Assembly (NCBI GenBank): GCA_002309835.1
Contig: DBYL01000027.1
Coordinates: forward strand, 26,943 to 49,242
Direction of reading: 5' to 3'
DNA: 22,300 nt
Origin: Bacteroidales bacterium UBA1187
GTDB lineage: Bacteria; Bacteroidota; Bacteroidia; Bacteroidales; Paludibacteraceae
The position numbers were made by a program, and so were the translations under genes. Shown here piece after piece: positions 1 to 7,450 of this stretch. Every line of letters begins with the position of its first letter. Position 1 is the first letter of the stretch. The notes under the pieces were generated by a model that saw nothing but the letters and a program-made list of their open reading frames with translations, had not been told where the DNA came from and ran no database searches.

Positions 1-2
1 TT

Positions 3-161
3 CGCATGTCGGTCATCAAGCCGCAGACGAATGCCAACAAAGAAGTGAAGATTCGCATCGCCGGTCTTTTCGCAGAGAAGACAGCTGACTCCTTCGAAGA
101 GGGTATTGATGCATGCCTCGCCGCGCTGGAAGGTCAGCTCGAGCGTCGTAAGAACGGATGA
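3..161 (+). CDS. hpf: Ribosome hibernation promoting factor (HPF/RaiA, short form), C-terminal part
   Basis: This open frame enters from the left edge and ends at TGA 159-161. About 52 residues are visible. They match, from memory, the second half of short Bacteroidetes HPF proteins: the strand IKPQTNANKE, then GLFAEKTADSFEEGID, then a charged C-terminal helix ending LERRKNG. In the family this small beta-alpha-beta protein binds the 30S subunit near the decoding site and promotes 70S or 100S hibernation in stationary phase. The missing N-terminal half lies upstream, so the start and promoter are not visible. The stop codon lies inside a short octamer repeat (159-190) that leads directly into the next gene, 12 nt away. 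Family assignment rests on a short fragment, but the match to the conserved tail is good. Confidence 0.78.
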   Translation, partial: RMSVIKPQTNANKEVKIRIAGLFAEKTADSFEEGIDACLAALEGQLERRKNG

Positions 162-190
162 TAGAATGAATGAATGAGTGAATGGGTGAA
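159..190 (+). repeat. Degenerate octamer array at hpf stop / esterase start
   Basis: Four adjacent 8-nt units follow the pattern TGrrTGAA (for example TGAATGAA at 167 and TGGGTGAA at 183). The array contains the hpf stop codon and the first codons of the next gene. It makes that gene's start ambiguous: ATG at 174, or GTG at 186, which gives a signal peptide aligned with the downstream paralogue. Similar arrays with other unit sequences occur elsewhere in the window. Confidence 0.55.
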
Positions 191-1691
191 TAAGGTATTC
201 TCTTTGATGTGTGCGGCGCTGATGAGCGTAGCGGCTGTAGCGGGTCCGAACGATCTGCTATGGGACTACACGTCTGCGCCGCCCAAAGAGAACCCGGATC
301 GGGGCTTGACGTTTGAGAACGTCGTGAACGACGCCGAGGGTGTGAAGAACGGCCTGAAAGGTATCAAGCTCAATAGTTCCGGTTTCTGCTATTTCACCAA
401 AGCTCCTGTGGCGGGTGTGCTGAAGTTGACCTTCGGTCCGCGCAGCGGGATTAACAGAGCCTCGCTGCAGGTGTTCACATGGAGCGGGGCACAGCCAGCG
501 GAGGAGACGCGCATCGGTGTGACATGCGAGATACGCAAGTCAGGCACGCAGTTGATCCCTCTGACGGCGGAGCAGAATAATATCTATATCACGAGGCTCT
601 TGGAGATGGAGGCTGTGCTGCAGCGCATCGAGTTCGTAGCGGGCGAGGAGTATACGCCCGTGCCTTGCGATGAAGCGAAAGGGGAGGAGACTGCCCTGGT
701 ACGTGAGGTGAATATCGACAGCCTCTCGGATAACGCACGTTTTTTTATACGCGCGCTTGCGGACGCGAATAAGACGGGCAACAAGACCATCTATCTGCGT
801 AATGGCGTCTATGACTTAGGTGAGTTGACGCTCACCGCCATCGAGGCGGATAATATCGCTATCATCGGTGAGTCGATGGAGGGCACGATCATCCGCAATG
901 CTCCGGATTATATGTTAGAGTCCATCGCGAAGACAGCGACCCTACGCATCGCGGATGATGTAGAAGGCACGCTGCTGATGAACCTGACGATAGAGAACGC
1001 GCTTGATTACTATAAGAACAACAACGGCCGTGCGGTGGCGCTGTGGGACCAAGGGACCAAGACGATCTGCAAGAACGTGCGCCTGCTGAGTCATCAGGAC
1101 ACGTATTACAGCGACCAGGTAGGCGGCCTGAAGTACTTCGAGGACTGCGAGATACACGGCACGGTGGATTATATCTGCGGGGACGGCAACGTCTATTTCA
1201 AGAGATGCCTGCTGTACTGCGAGCGCCGCGGAGGCAACGGCGGTGGGGTAGATATCATCACGGCCAACAGAGCCAAGGGCGACGATCACGGGTATATCTT
1301 TGACGGTTGCACTATCAAGAGCGAATGCCCGGAGGTGAGTCTCGGCCGCGCATGGAACAACACTCCGCGGTGCGTGTTCCTGAATACGATTTTCGACTAT
1401 AGTGCCGGAGAGTTCGCCGTGACGGGTAAGAAGGTACAACGCTGGAGCACCGAAGGGATGCGTGTGTTGCCGGAGTTGTTCGGCGAATATAATACGAAGG
1501 ATGCGCAGGGGAATGTTATCTCGCCCGAAGCGAATAACGTCACCTTCACCTTCCGCGGCGACTCCAAGACGATGAATACCATCCTCACGCCCCAACAGGC
1601 GAAGGCGTATTCCGTCAAGGCAGTTTTCGGCCCGTGGGCAAGAACCATCCAGAAGACAATTCTAATTAACTCAAATACTAAACAACAATGA
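174..1691 (+). CDS. Secreted pectinesterase-fold protein, short paralogue
   Basis: The protein is 505 residues if started at ATG 174. GTG 186 is an alternative that aligns better with the paralogue's start (NKVFSLM versus KKIFSLM). A signal peptide ends near AVAG, about residue 24. Residues 25-165 form a beta-rich module also found at the start of the next protein. Residues about 177-488 are a right-handed beta-helix of the pectin methylesterase type (carbohydrate esterase family 8). Catalytic landmarks are Q308-D309 in HQDTYY, D332 in TVDYICG, and R392/W394 in LGRAW. The first glutamine of the usual QAVAL motif is R286 here. In the family these enzymes remove methyl esters from homogalacturonan. 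The protein lacks the C-terminal tail of its neighbour. Its last ~15 residues are read from what looks like the A/T-rich leader of the next gene. The stop overlaps the next ATG (ATGA). The fold is confident; the exact substrate is not. Confidence 0.8.
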   Translation: MSEWVNKVFSLMCAALMSVAAVAGPNDLLWDYTSAPPKENPDRGLTFENVVNDAEGVKNGLKGIKLNSSGFCYFTKAPVAGVLKLTFGPRSGINRASLQVFTWSGAQPAEETRIGVTCEIRKSGTQLIPLTAEQNNIYITRLLEMEAVLQRIEFVAGEEYTPVPCDEAKGEETALVREVNIDSLSDNARFFIRALADANKTGNKTIYLRNGVYDLGELTLTAIEADNIAIIGESMEGTIIRNAPDYMLESIAKTATLRIADDVEGTLLMNLTIENALDYYKNNNGRAVALWDQGTKTICKNVRLLSHQDTYYSDQVGGLKYFEDCEIHGTVDYICGDGNVYFKRCLLYCERRGGNGGGVDIITANRAKGDDHGYIFDGCTIKSECPEVSLGRAWNNTPRCVFLNTIFDYSAGEFAVTGKKVQRWSTEGMRVLPELFGEYNTKDAQGNVISPEANNVTFTFRGDSKTMNTILTPQQAKAYSVKAVFGPWARTIQKTILINSNTKQQ

Positions 1692-4465
1692 AGAAAATCT
1701 TTTCTTTGATGGTTGCGGCTCTGATGAGCGTTGCCATGATGGCGGGTTCCAATGACCTGCTGTGGGATTATTCCGAAGGTGCTCCTTCGAACAAACCTGA
1801 CAACGGATTGTATTACGACACTAAGGTGACGGATGGCCCCGGAGTGAAGAACGGCCTGTATGGCATTAAGATGAACGGCTCCGGTTATGCCTATTTCACC
1901 AAAGCAGCCGTAGCCGGTACACTCAAGCTCGGTTTTGGTCCTCGTTCCGGTACGAACGCAGAGAGAATGGCTATCCTGACTTGGGAAGGAGATGCAGCTT
2001 CGGCAACTGTCCCGACCGGACTCAAAGGTATCGACACCACCGGCGCGCAGACAGAATATGGTTTTCAGACTATTGAACTGACAGCCGAGCAGAATAATAT
2101 CTATATCAAGCGTGCAGGTAACGTAGAATCTGTACTGCAGTTCTTGCAGTTCACGGAGTTCGTTCCGCGTACGTTTGTGGACTTTGAGATGATCATGTGT
2201 AGCATGAGTGCAGAGTATGACTTCTCGACGCTGCCTGAGGGCGTAACGGCAAGTGGCTCGTTTAATGGAGACCAACACGGCTATCGTGGGTTCACGATTG
2301 TTGTGCCTGTAGATGGTACGGTACGTTTCACTATTGGTGACTGCGCGTATGGTAATCAAGCTATTCCTGTGACGAACAAGAAGGGTGAAGAAATTGCTTC
2401 GCTGAGCTATCCGAAAGCCGGTTGCTATGCTAACACAGACCAAAATCGCGATAAAGTATTCGTCTATAACTATACCGGTGGCGCTGATACCTTGACCTTT
2501 GGTCCGATTCAATATTGCAACTATTTCAAAGCTGAGGCTGCAGAGATTACTCCTTGCGAGATTACCTTCAAGGACCAGAACGGCGCCGTACTGGGCAAGG
2601 TTGCAACGATTGAAGGCGCCAACCTTGAGGCGCTTCCTTATACCGAGGCAGACCTGCCGGCTATTGCAGAAACAGATGCTTTCCGCGGCTGGTTCTATAC
2701 AAACGGTAAGAAAGCCAAAGTAGGAGACCCGATTAACGGTAATACTACTATCCAAGCTAAAGTGACGCCGATAGAGAGCGTAACGGTAGGTTCTGTTCAG
2801 ACATATGATTTCGCTAACCAGATTTTCTATCCGGAGGATCATGAGACCGTAGAGGCCAATAATGGTGCTTTCCATGACGCTACCCACGGCTGGTATTTTG
2901 CAGCCAACGGCTCTATCCGCGTGCAAGTAGCTGGTAATGCTGTTGTAGTGGTTACCCTTTGCCAGTATTCGGAGAGCGGTGACGTAGTTGTGGCAAACGG
3001 AGAAACGGAATTGAACAAGTTCAGCGTAGTAAAGAATTCTACCCCAGACGGAACTGAGTTAACAGCGCAATACAAAGGCGATGCGGGTTGGTTGACGATC
3101 AGCTGGACCGCTAAGCAATATATCCATAAAGTAGTTGTTTACAACGTATTGGATTTCTTGGAGAAAGACGAGAGTACAGGTTACTTCATCGTTCCTGCTA
3201 ATGATGCGGCATCGCTGCTGATGGCGCTTGTACAAGCTGAGAGCGGCGATAAGGTCTTCCTGCCGAACGGTACGTATGACCTTGGCGAGACCTGCTTAAC
3301 CACTATCGGAAAGAATAACATCGCTATCATCGGTCAGTCGATGGAAGGCGTGATTATCAAGAATGCACCTTTGAAACCGGGTATCGGAGCTACAGCAACA
3401 TTAAAGATTAACAAAAACGTGCAGAATACGTATCTGCAAGACTTGACGCTTTTCGATAACTACGATTATTATAAGAATAACGATGGAGTAGGCGTGGCAT
3501 TGCAAGACCAAGGAACGAAGACGATTTGCAAGAATGTACGTCTCTTGGGCTTCCAAGATACTTATTATTCCAACCTTGTAGGAGGTCTTAAGTACTTTGA
3601 GGACTGCGAGATTCACGGTACAGTAGATTTCATCTGTGGTGACGGTAGTGTATATTTCAAGAACAATGCATTAGTATGCGAGAAACGTCAGAAAGATGGT
3701 GGCGGAAGCGATGCAGTTACGGCAAGCAATGCAGACGCATCGGATAAAGGTTATGTCTTCGAGAGTTGTGCTATCCGCTATGGAGAAGAGCAAGCCAGCA
3801 AACTGCCGGTAGTCAGTCTTGGTCGTGCTTGGAATAATAAGCCGAAGACCGTCTTCCTCAATACCATTCTGGCTGACGATCTGGTAATGACTAAAGACGC
3901 AAGTGCACAGAAAGATAAAATTGCTCGCTGGACACTCGGTGGTATGAATGTACTTCCGGAACTTTTCGGAGAGTATAACTCTGTCAACGCAGCTGGCGAT
4001 GTTGTCTCACCTGTTTCGAACAACGTAACCTTCGTACTCGGTAGCAATGAGAAAGAGATGGAGACCATCCTTACTGCAGAGCAGGCGGCTACCTATACGA
4101 TGGCATACACCCTCGGCGACTGGGCTGCTACAGCTGCGGCTGACGCTACACAGGCTGAGTGCGAGAAAGAGGCATCGCAATTCGAGGCTGATGCTATCTA
4201 TCTGGCTGAGGCTGAGGGTGAACAACCGATCCTCTTCAAGGGAAGCGAGTTCTTCGATAAGGTAGCGCTGTACAACGGCATTAACTATACGATCCGTAAG
4301 GCCAACGCTCGCGGTGGTTTCGGAGCTCCGGCTGATAAGGGTGAAGACCAAGGTGTAGAAGAGGTGAACGCTGCGAAGAACGTACAGAAGAAGATGGTGA
4401 ACGGTACGCTTATTATCGTTCGTGACAATGTGGAATACAACGTATTAGGTGGACTGGTTAAATAA
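1688..4465 (+). CDS. Large multidomain secreted pectinesterase-fold protein
   Basis: This is a 925-residue paralogue of the preceding gene with about 340 extra residues inserted before the esterase and a 110-residue C-terminal extension. The order is: signal peptide (1-20, MKKIFSLM...MMAG); beta module A (about 20-155); a second beta module (about 177-286) and a third (about 373-490), which both open with YDF and share HGY/HGW and a G-T/S-V/I-R strand; between them an InlB/Flg_new-like repeat (about 290-360, FRGWFYTNGKK); and the beta-helix esterase (about 500-812). Catalytic landmarks are Q623-D624, D647 and R713/W715. The QAVAL glutamine is V601. The C-terminus ends in NGTLIIVRDNVEYNVLGG, resembling short tails on exported Bacteroidales proteins that may be secretion-sorting signals (type IX); this is inference. 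The A/T-rich leader and ATG after AACAACA look like a strong start. The last 17 nt overlap the next gene. Confidence 0.82.
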   Translation: MKKIFSLMVAALMSVAMMAGSNDLLWDYSEGAPSNKPDNGLYYDTKVTDGPGVKNGLYGIKMNGSGYAYFTKAAVAGTLKLGFGPRSGTNAERMAILTWEGDAASATVPTGLKGIDTTGAQTEYGFQTIELTAEQNNIYIKRAGNVESVLQFLQFTEFVPRTFVDFEMIMCSMSAEYDFSTLPEGVTASGSFNGDQHGYRGFTIVVPVDGTVRFTIGDCAYGNQAIPVTNKKGEEIASLSYPKAGCYANTDQNRDKVFVYNYTGGADTLTFGPIQYCNYFKAEAAEITPCEITFKDQNGAVLGKVATIEGANLEALPYTEADLPAIAETDAFRGWFYTNGKKAKVGDPINGNTTIQAKVTPIESVTVGSVQTYDFANQIFYPEDHETVEANNGAFHDATHGWYFAANGSIRVQVAGNAVVVVTLCQYSESGDVVVANGETELNKFSVVKNSTPDGTELTAQYKGDAGWLTISWTAKQYIHKVVVYNVLDFLEKDESTGYFIVPANDAASLLMALVQAESGDKVFLPNGTYDLGETCLTTIGKNNIAIIGQSMEGVIIKNAPLKPGIGATATLKINKNVQNTYLQDLTLFDNYDYYKNNDGVGVALQDQGTKTICKNVRLLGFQDTYYSNLVGGLKYFEDCEIHGTVDFICGDGSVYFKNNALVCEKRQKDGGGSDAVTASNADASDKGYVFESCAIRYGEEQASKLPVVSLGRAWNNKPKTVFLNTILADDLVMTKDASAQKDKIARWTLGGMNVLPELFGEYNSVNAAGDVVSPVSNNVTFVLGSNEKEMETILTAEQAATYTMAYTLGDWAATAAADATQAECEKEASQFEADAIYLAEAEGEQPILFKGSEFFDKVALYNGINYTIRKANARGGFGAPADKGEDQGVEEVNAAKNVQKKMVNGTLIIVRDNVEYNVLGGLVK

Positions 4466-6113
4466 TCTTATATTCGGCACAGGTATCGCACATTCGATAT
4501 TAGTGCTATCTCTCGCGATAGCCGTGGGAATCTTCTTGGGCGCTAAACTGAAGTTCAAGGGGATTACCCTCGGCATCACGTGGATCCTCTTCTGCGCCAT
4601 CGCGTGCAGTCATTTCGGTATGAGGCTCGACCCCTTAGTGGAATCGTTTGCAAAGGACTTGGGTCTCATCCTGTTCGTCTATTCGATAGGTCTGCAGGTA
4701 GGTCCGTCTTTTTTCTCGTCTTTCGGGAAGGGTGGACTGAGTCTGAATATCCTTGCGGCCTGTATCGTAGTACTCGGTTGCGTCACGGCATATGTCATTC
4801 ATCTGGTGAGTGGCGTCGACATCGCTACGATGACTGGTGTGCTCTTTGGAGCAGTGACAAACACGCCCGGTCTGGGTGCTGCCGAGCAGACGTTCCAAGA
4901 CATAACAGGCGTTGCTAATCCTGCTATCGCTTCGGGTTACGCCATGGCTTATCCCTTAGGCGTAGTAGGAATCCTCTTCTCGCTGCTTCTGCTTCGCTGG
5001 TTCTTCCGCATCCGTCTGGACAAAGAGGAAGAGCAGGTGAAGGCGGAGAAAGGCGAGGAGCAGCAGATCGCCCATTATGACCTGACGCTCACGAACCCGC
5101 AAGTGGATGGTATCCGTGTACGTGATCTGACATTACTCACCCATGTGACGCTGGTTGTCAGTCGATTGCTGGATGCTGAAGGCAACGAGAGTATGCCCGA
5201 TGCGGACACGATTCTGCATGTAGGAGATAAAGTGCGGTTCGTAGGCGATGTGAAGAACGAGCGGACGATGTTGCTGCTGGGTGAGAAGACTGAAGTCAAA
5301 TGGGAGGAGAAAGAGAAAGATCTGCATCTTGTGAACCGGCACATCGTTGTTACGAAGCCGAAGATGAACGGCAAACGGATCTCCGACCTGAAGGTGCGCG
5401 AGGCCTATCAGATAACCATCACGCGTGTTCGCCGTGCCGGTATCGAACTGCTGGCGACTCCTGAACTGCGTTTGCAGTTAGGCGACCGGTTGACGGTAGT
5501 AGGTGAAGCGAAAGCAGTGGATAAGGTGGCGACGGTCTTTGGTAACTCGACAAAGAAACTCGATGCACCTAATCTCGCATCGCTGTTCTTCGGAATCGTG
5601 TTGGGTGTCGCATTGGGTTCGTTACCTATCGCCTTACCGGGTCTTTCGCAGCCCTTCAAATTAGGACTGGCAGGCGGTTCACTGATCGTAGCGATCCTCA
5701 TCGGTGCGTTCGGACCCAAATATCATATTGTGACGTATACCACCTCTTCCGCTAACCTCATGATCCGCGAGATAGGCATCGCGCTCTTCCTTGCGGCGGT
5801 GGGCTTCGGAGCAGGTGAGAGTTTTATACCAACCCTCCTCGGAGGCGGTTATGTATGGATAGGCTACGGCGTTATCATCACGCTGCTGCCGTTGCTGCTG
5901 ATAGGCGTTGTGGCGCGTAAATGGCTCAAACTCGACTATTTCACGCTGATGGGTCTTATTGCCGGTTCGACCACCGATCCGCCGGCATTGGCTTATGCCA
6001 CTTCGCAGAGTTCGCTTAACGACCGCGCCGCCGTGGCGTACTCGACAGTCTATCCGCTGACGATGTTCCTCAGAGTGCTGACGGGACAATTGATGATCTT
6101 GTTGTTCTTGTGA
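4449..6113 (+). CDS. YidE/AspT-family putative transporter with paired RCK_C domains
   Basis: The 554-residue inner-membrane protein has the two-half architecture of the aspartate:alanine exchanger/YidE-YbjL family. Hydrophobic segments occupy about residues 10-185, a cytoplasmic part with two TrkA_C (RCK_C)-like domains spans about 205-375, and a second hydrophobic half spans about 380-554. Glycine/proline-rich repeats FGAVTNTPGLGAAE and GLIAGSTTDPPALAYA sit at equivalent places in the two halves, as expected for the inverted repeat fold. Length matches E. coli YidE. The start is GTG 4449, giving MDWLNNL, which matches the family's conserved MDWL start; it lies inside the end of the esterase gene, so translation may be coupled. 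The substrate is unknown for most members. RCK_C domains suggest ligand gating (inference). The stop overlaps the next gene by 4 nt. Confidence 0.88.
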   Translation: MDWLNNLIFGTGIAHSILVLSLAIAVGIFLGAKLKFKGITLGITWILFCAIACSHFGMRLDPLVESFAKDLGLILFVYSIGLQVGPSFFSSFGKGGLSLNILAACIVVLGCVTAYVIHLVSGVDIATMTGVLFGAVTNTPGLGAAEQTFQDITGVANPAIASGYAMAYPLGVVGILFSLLLLRWFFRIRLDKEEEQVKAEKGEEQQIAHYDLTLTNPQVDGIRVRDLTLLTHVTLVVSRLLDAEGNESMPDADTILHVGDKVRFVGDVKNERTMLLLGEKTEVKWEEKEKDLHLVNRHIVVTKPKMNGKRISDLKVREAYQITITRVRRAGIELLATPELRLQLGDRLTVVGEAKAVDKVATVFGNSTKKLDAPNLASLFFGIVLGVALGSLPIALPGLSQPFKLGLAGGSLIVAILIGAFGPKYHIVTYTTSSANLMIREIGIALFLAAVGFGAGESFIPTLLGGGYVWIGYGVIITLLPLLLIGVVARKWLKLDYFTLMGLIAGSTTDPPALAYATSQSSLNDRAAVAYSTVYPLTMFLRVLTGQLMILLFL

Positions 6114-7450
6114 CAACGAATAGAGAAATATTACGCCTTGCGATACCAAGTATCTTGGCGAACATCACGATCCCTCTTGTGGGGCTGGTGGACACCGCTA
6201 TAGTAGGGCATCTGAGTGATGCGGCGGCTATAGGAGGAATCGCGATAGGCACTATGCTCTTTGACTTACTCTATTGGAACTTCGGTTTCCTGCGGGTCGG
6301 CACGTCCGGTCTCACGGCGCAAGCCTTGGGAAAAGGATTGCAGGGTGAGGGGATTAGTGGATTAGCGGTTCCTCCGGAGTGCCGCAAGATCCTGGCGCAG
6401 AGCGCTGGCTTAGCCCTGATAGCCGCCTTGTTCATATGGGCTATCCAGTGGGTGTTTGTGAATGCAGTGCTGGCTATCGTGCCTTGTTCCGCTGAAGTGG
6501 CTGAGGTAGCGCGAGACTATTTCTATGTGCGTATATGGGCTGCGCCGGCTACGCTGATGCTCATGGCGCTCAAAGGATGGTTCATCGGCATGCAGGATAC
6601 CAAGAGTCCGATGGCTGTAGATATACTGGTGAATGTAGTGAACATGATCGCCAGTTACTACCTCGCCGTCCATACTCCGTTGGGCGTCGTTGGCGTAGCA
6701 TGGGGAACACTGATAGCACAGTACTGCGGATTGTTCCTTGCCATAGGAATAATGGTATTCAAATACGGCATCATACACATCGGTTTTCGCGAATGGCGAG
6801 AAGTGATGCGTTGGCCGCAGATGCGGCGCATGATGGCGCTGAACGGCAACCTCTTCATCCGCTCACTATGCTTCATGGTGGTGTATGTAGGCTTCACGTC
6901 TCTTGCCAGCCGTTACGGCGATACCGAACTGGCGGTAAGCAGTATACTGATGAAGCTCTTCATGCTCTTCTCGTATTTCGTGGACGGTTTTGCCTACGCA
7001 GGAGAAGCGCTCGTGGGACGAGCCTTCGGTGAGCGGATTAGTGGATTAGGGGATGAGAGGATTAGTGGATTAGTCCGTCTGCTCTTTCGATGGAGTATTG
7101 GCGTAGGAGTGGTATTCATGGTGGTGTATGCCCTCTGGGGAGAAGAGTGTATTGAAATCATGACGAGTGATGCAGAGGTGCTCACGGCTGCCAAACCGTA
7201 TATGGCGTGGCTCACGGCTATGCCATTAGTCAGCGCGCTGGCGTTTATGTGGGACGGCGTCTATGTAGGCGCAACCGCCGGCACTGCTATTCGAAATGCA
7301 ATGATCTGGGCCGCTGCGGCCTTTGTAATAGGATATATAACTACCTATCGCTTTGTGGGGGCGCAAGCCTTGTACATCGGCTATTTCGCCCATCTCATCG
7401 CACGGGTATTTTACTTAACAGTCAAATGGAAAAATATTTATACATGCTAA
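6110..7450 (+). CDS. MATE-family multidrug/cation antiporter (DinF-like)
   Basis: The 446-residue protein has about 12 hydrophobic segments. The N-terminal ILRLAIPSILANITIPLVGLVDTAIVGHL signature region is typical of the DinF branch of MATE exporters, which use Na+ or H+ gradients to expel cationic compounds. The start is GTG 6110 in a GTGA overlap with the previous stop. Two loops at pseudo-symmetric positions, just after AQALG (about residue 75) and GRAFG (about residue 305), contain the peptide ISGL (I82-L85, I310-L313 and I318-L321). The peptide is encoded by copies of the 15-mer GGATTAGTGGATTAG. Those loops are cytoplasmic (TM2-3 and TM8-9) in the family and variable. The 3' end overlaps the next gene by 25 nt. 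The family is clear; the substrate is not. Confidence 0.9.
   Translation: MTTNREILRLAIPSILANITIPLVGLVDTAIVGHLSDAAAIGGIAIGTMLFDLLYWNFGFLRVGTSGLTAQALGKGLQGEGISGLAVPPECRKILAQSAGLALIAALFIWAIQWVFVNAVLAIVPCSAEVAEVARDYFYVRIWAAPATLMLMALKGWFIGMQDTKSPMAVDILVNVVNMIASYYLAVHTPLGVVGVAWGTLIAQYCGLFLAIGIMVFKYGIIHIGFREWREVMRWPQMRRMMALNGNLFIRSLCFMVVYVGFTSLASRYGDTELAVSSILMKLFMLFSYFVDGFAYAGEALVGRAFGERISGLGDERISGLVRLLFRWSIGVGVVFMVVYALWGEECIEIMTSDAEVLTAAKPYMAWLTAMPLVSALAFMWDGVYVGATAGTAIRNAMIWAAAAFVIGYITTYRFVGAQALYIGYFAHLIARVFYLTVKWKNIYTC
6342..6365 (+). repeat. Octamer array (nGGATTAG type), in frame in MATE loop 1
   Basis: Three 8-nt units end in GGATTAGTGGATTAG (6351-6365), a 15-mer that recurs exactly at 7035 and 7059. 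It is read in frame as ISGL in the loop between predicted TM2 and TM3. With the 5' GAG the match extends to GAGnGGATTAGTGGATTAG. Confidence 0.7.
7031..7073 (+). repeat. Octamer array (nGGATTAG type), in frame in MATE loop 2
   Basis: Five consecutive 8-nt units run from 7034 to 7073 with consensus nGGATTAG and only one internal variant (GGGATGAG). They include two exact copies of the 15-mer seen at 6351. They encode R-I-S-G-L-G-D-E-R-I-S-G-L in the TM8-TM9 loop, which is the symmetry mate of the loop carrying the first array. The reading phase is the same as at 6351. Confidence 0.72.

Noticed and set aside
1397..2926. A 509-residue open frame on the minus strand across the two esterase genes
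   Set aside because: It is antisense to two conserved esterase coding regions, has no recognisable domain or start context, and reads like a shadow of codon usage on the other strand.
174..4465. The two esterase ORFs as one gene split by a frameshift
   Set aside because: Each has its own signal peptide, beta module and complete esterase domain, so they are tandem paralogues.
7207..7425. Upstream extension of the RND adaptor frame
   Set aside because: The extension overlaps the MATE gene and has no homology-like content; ATG 7426 gives a complete lipoprotein signal peptide.
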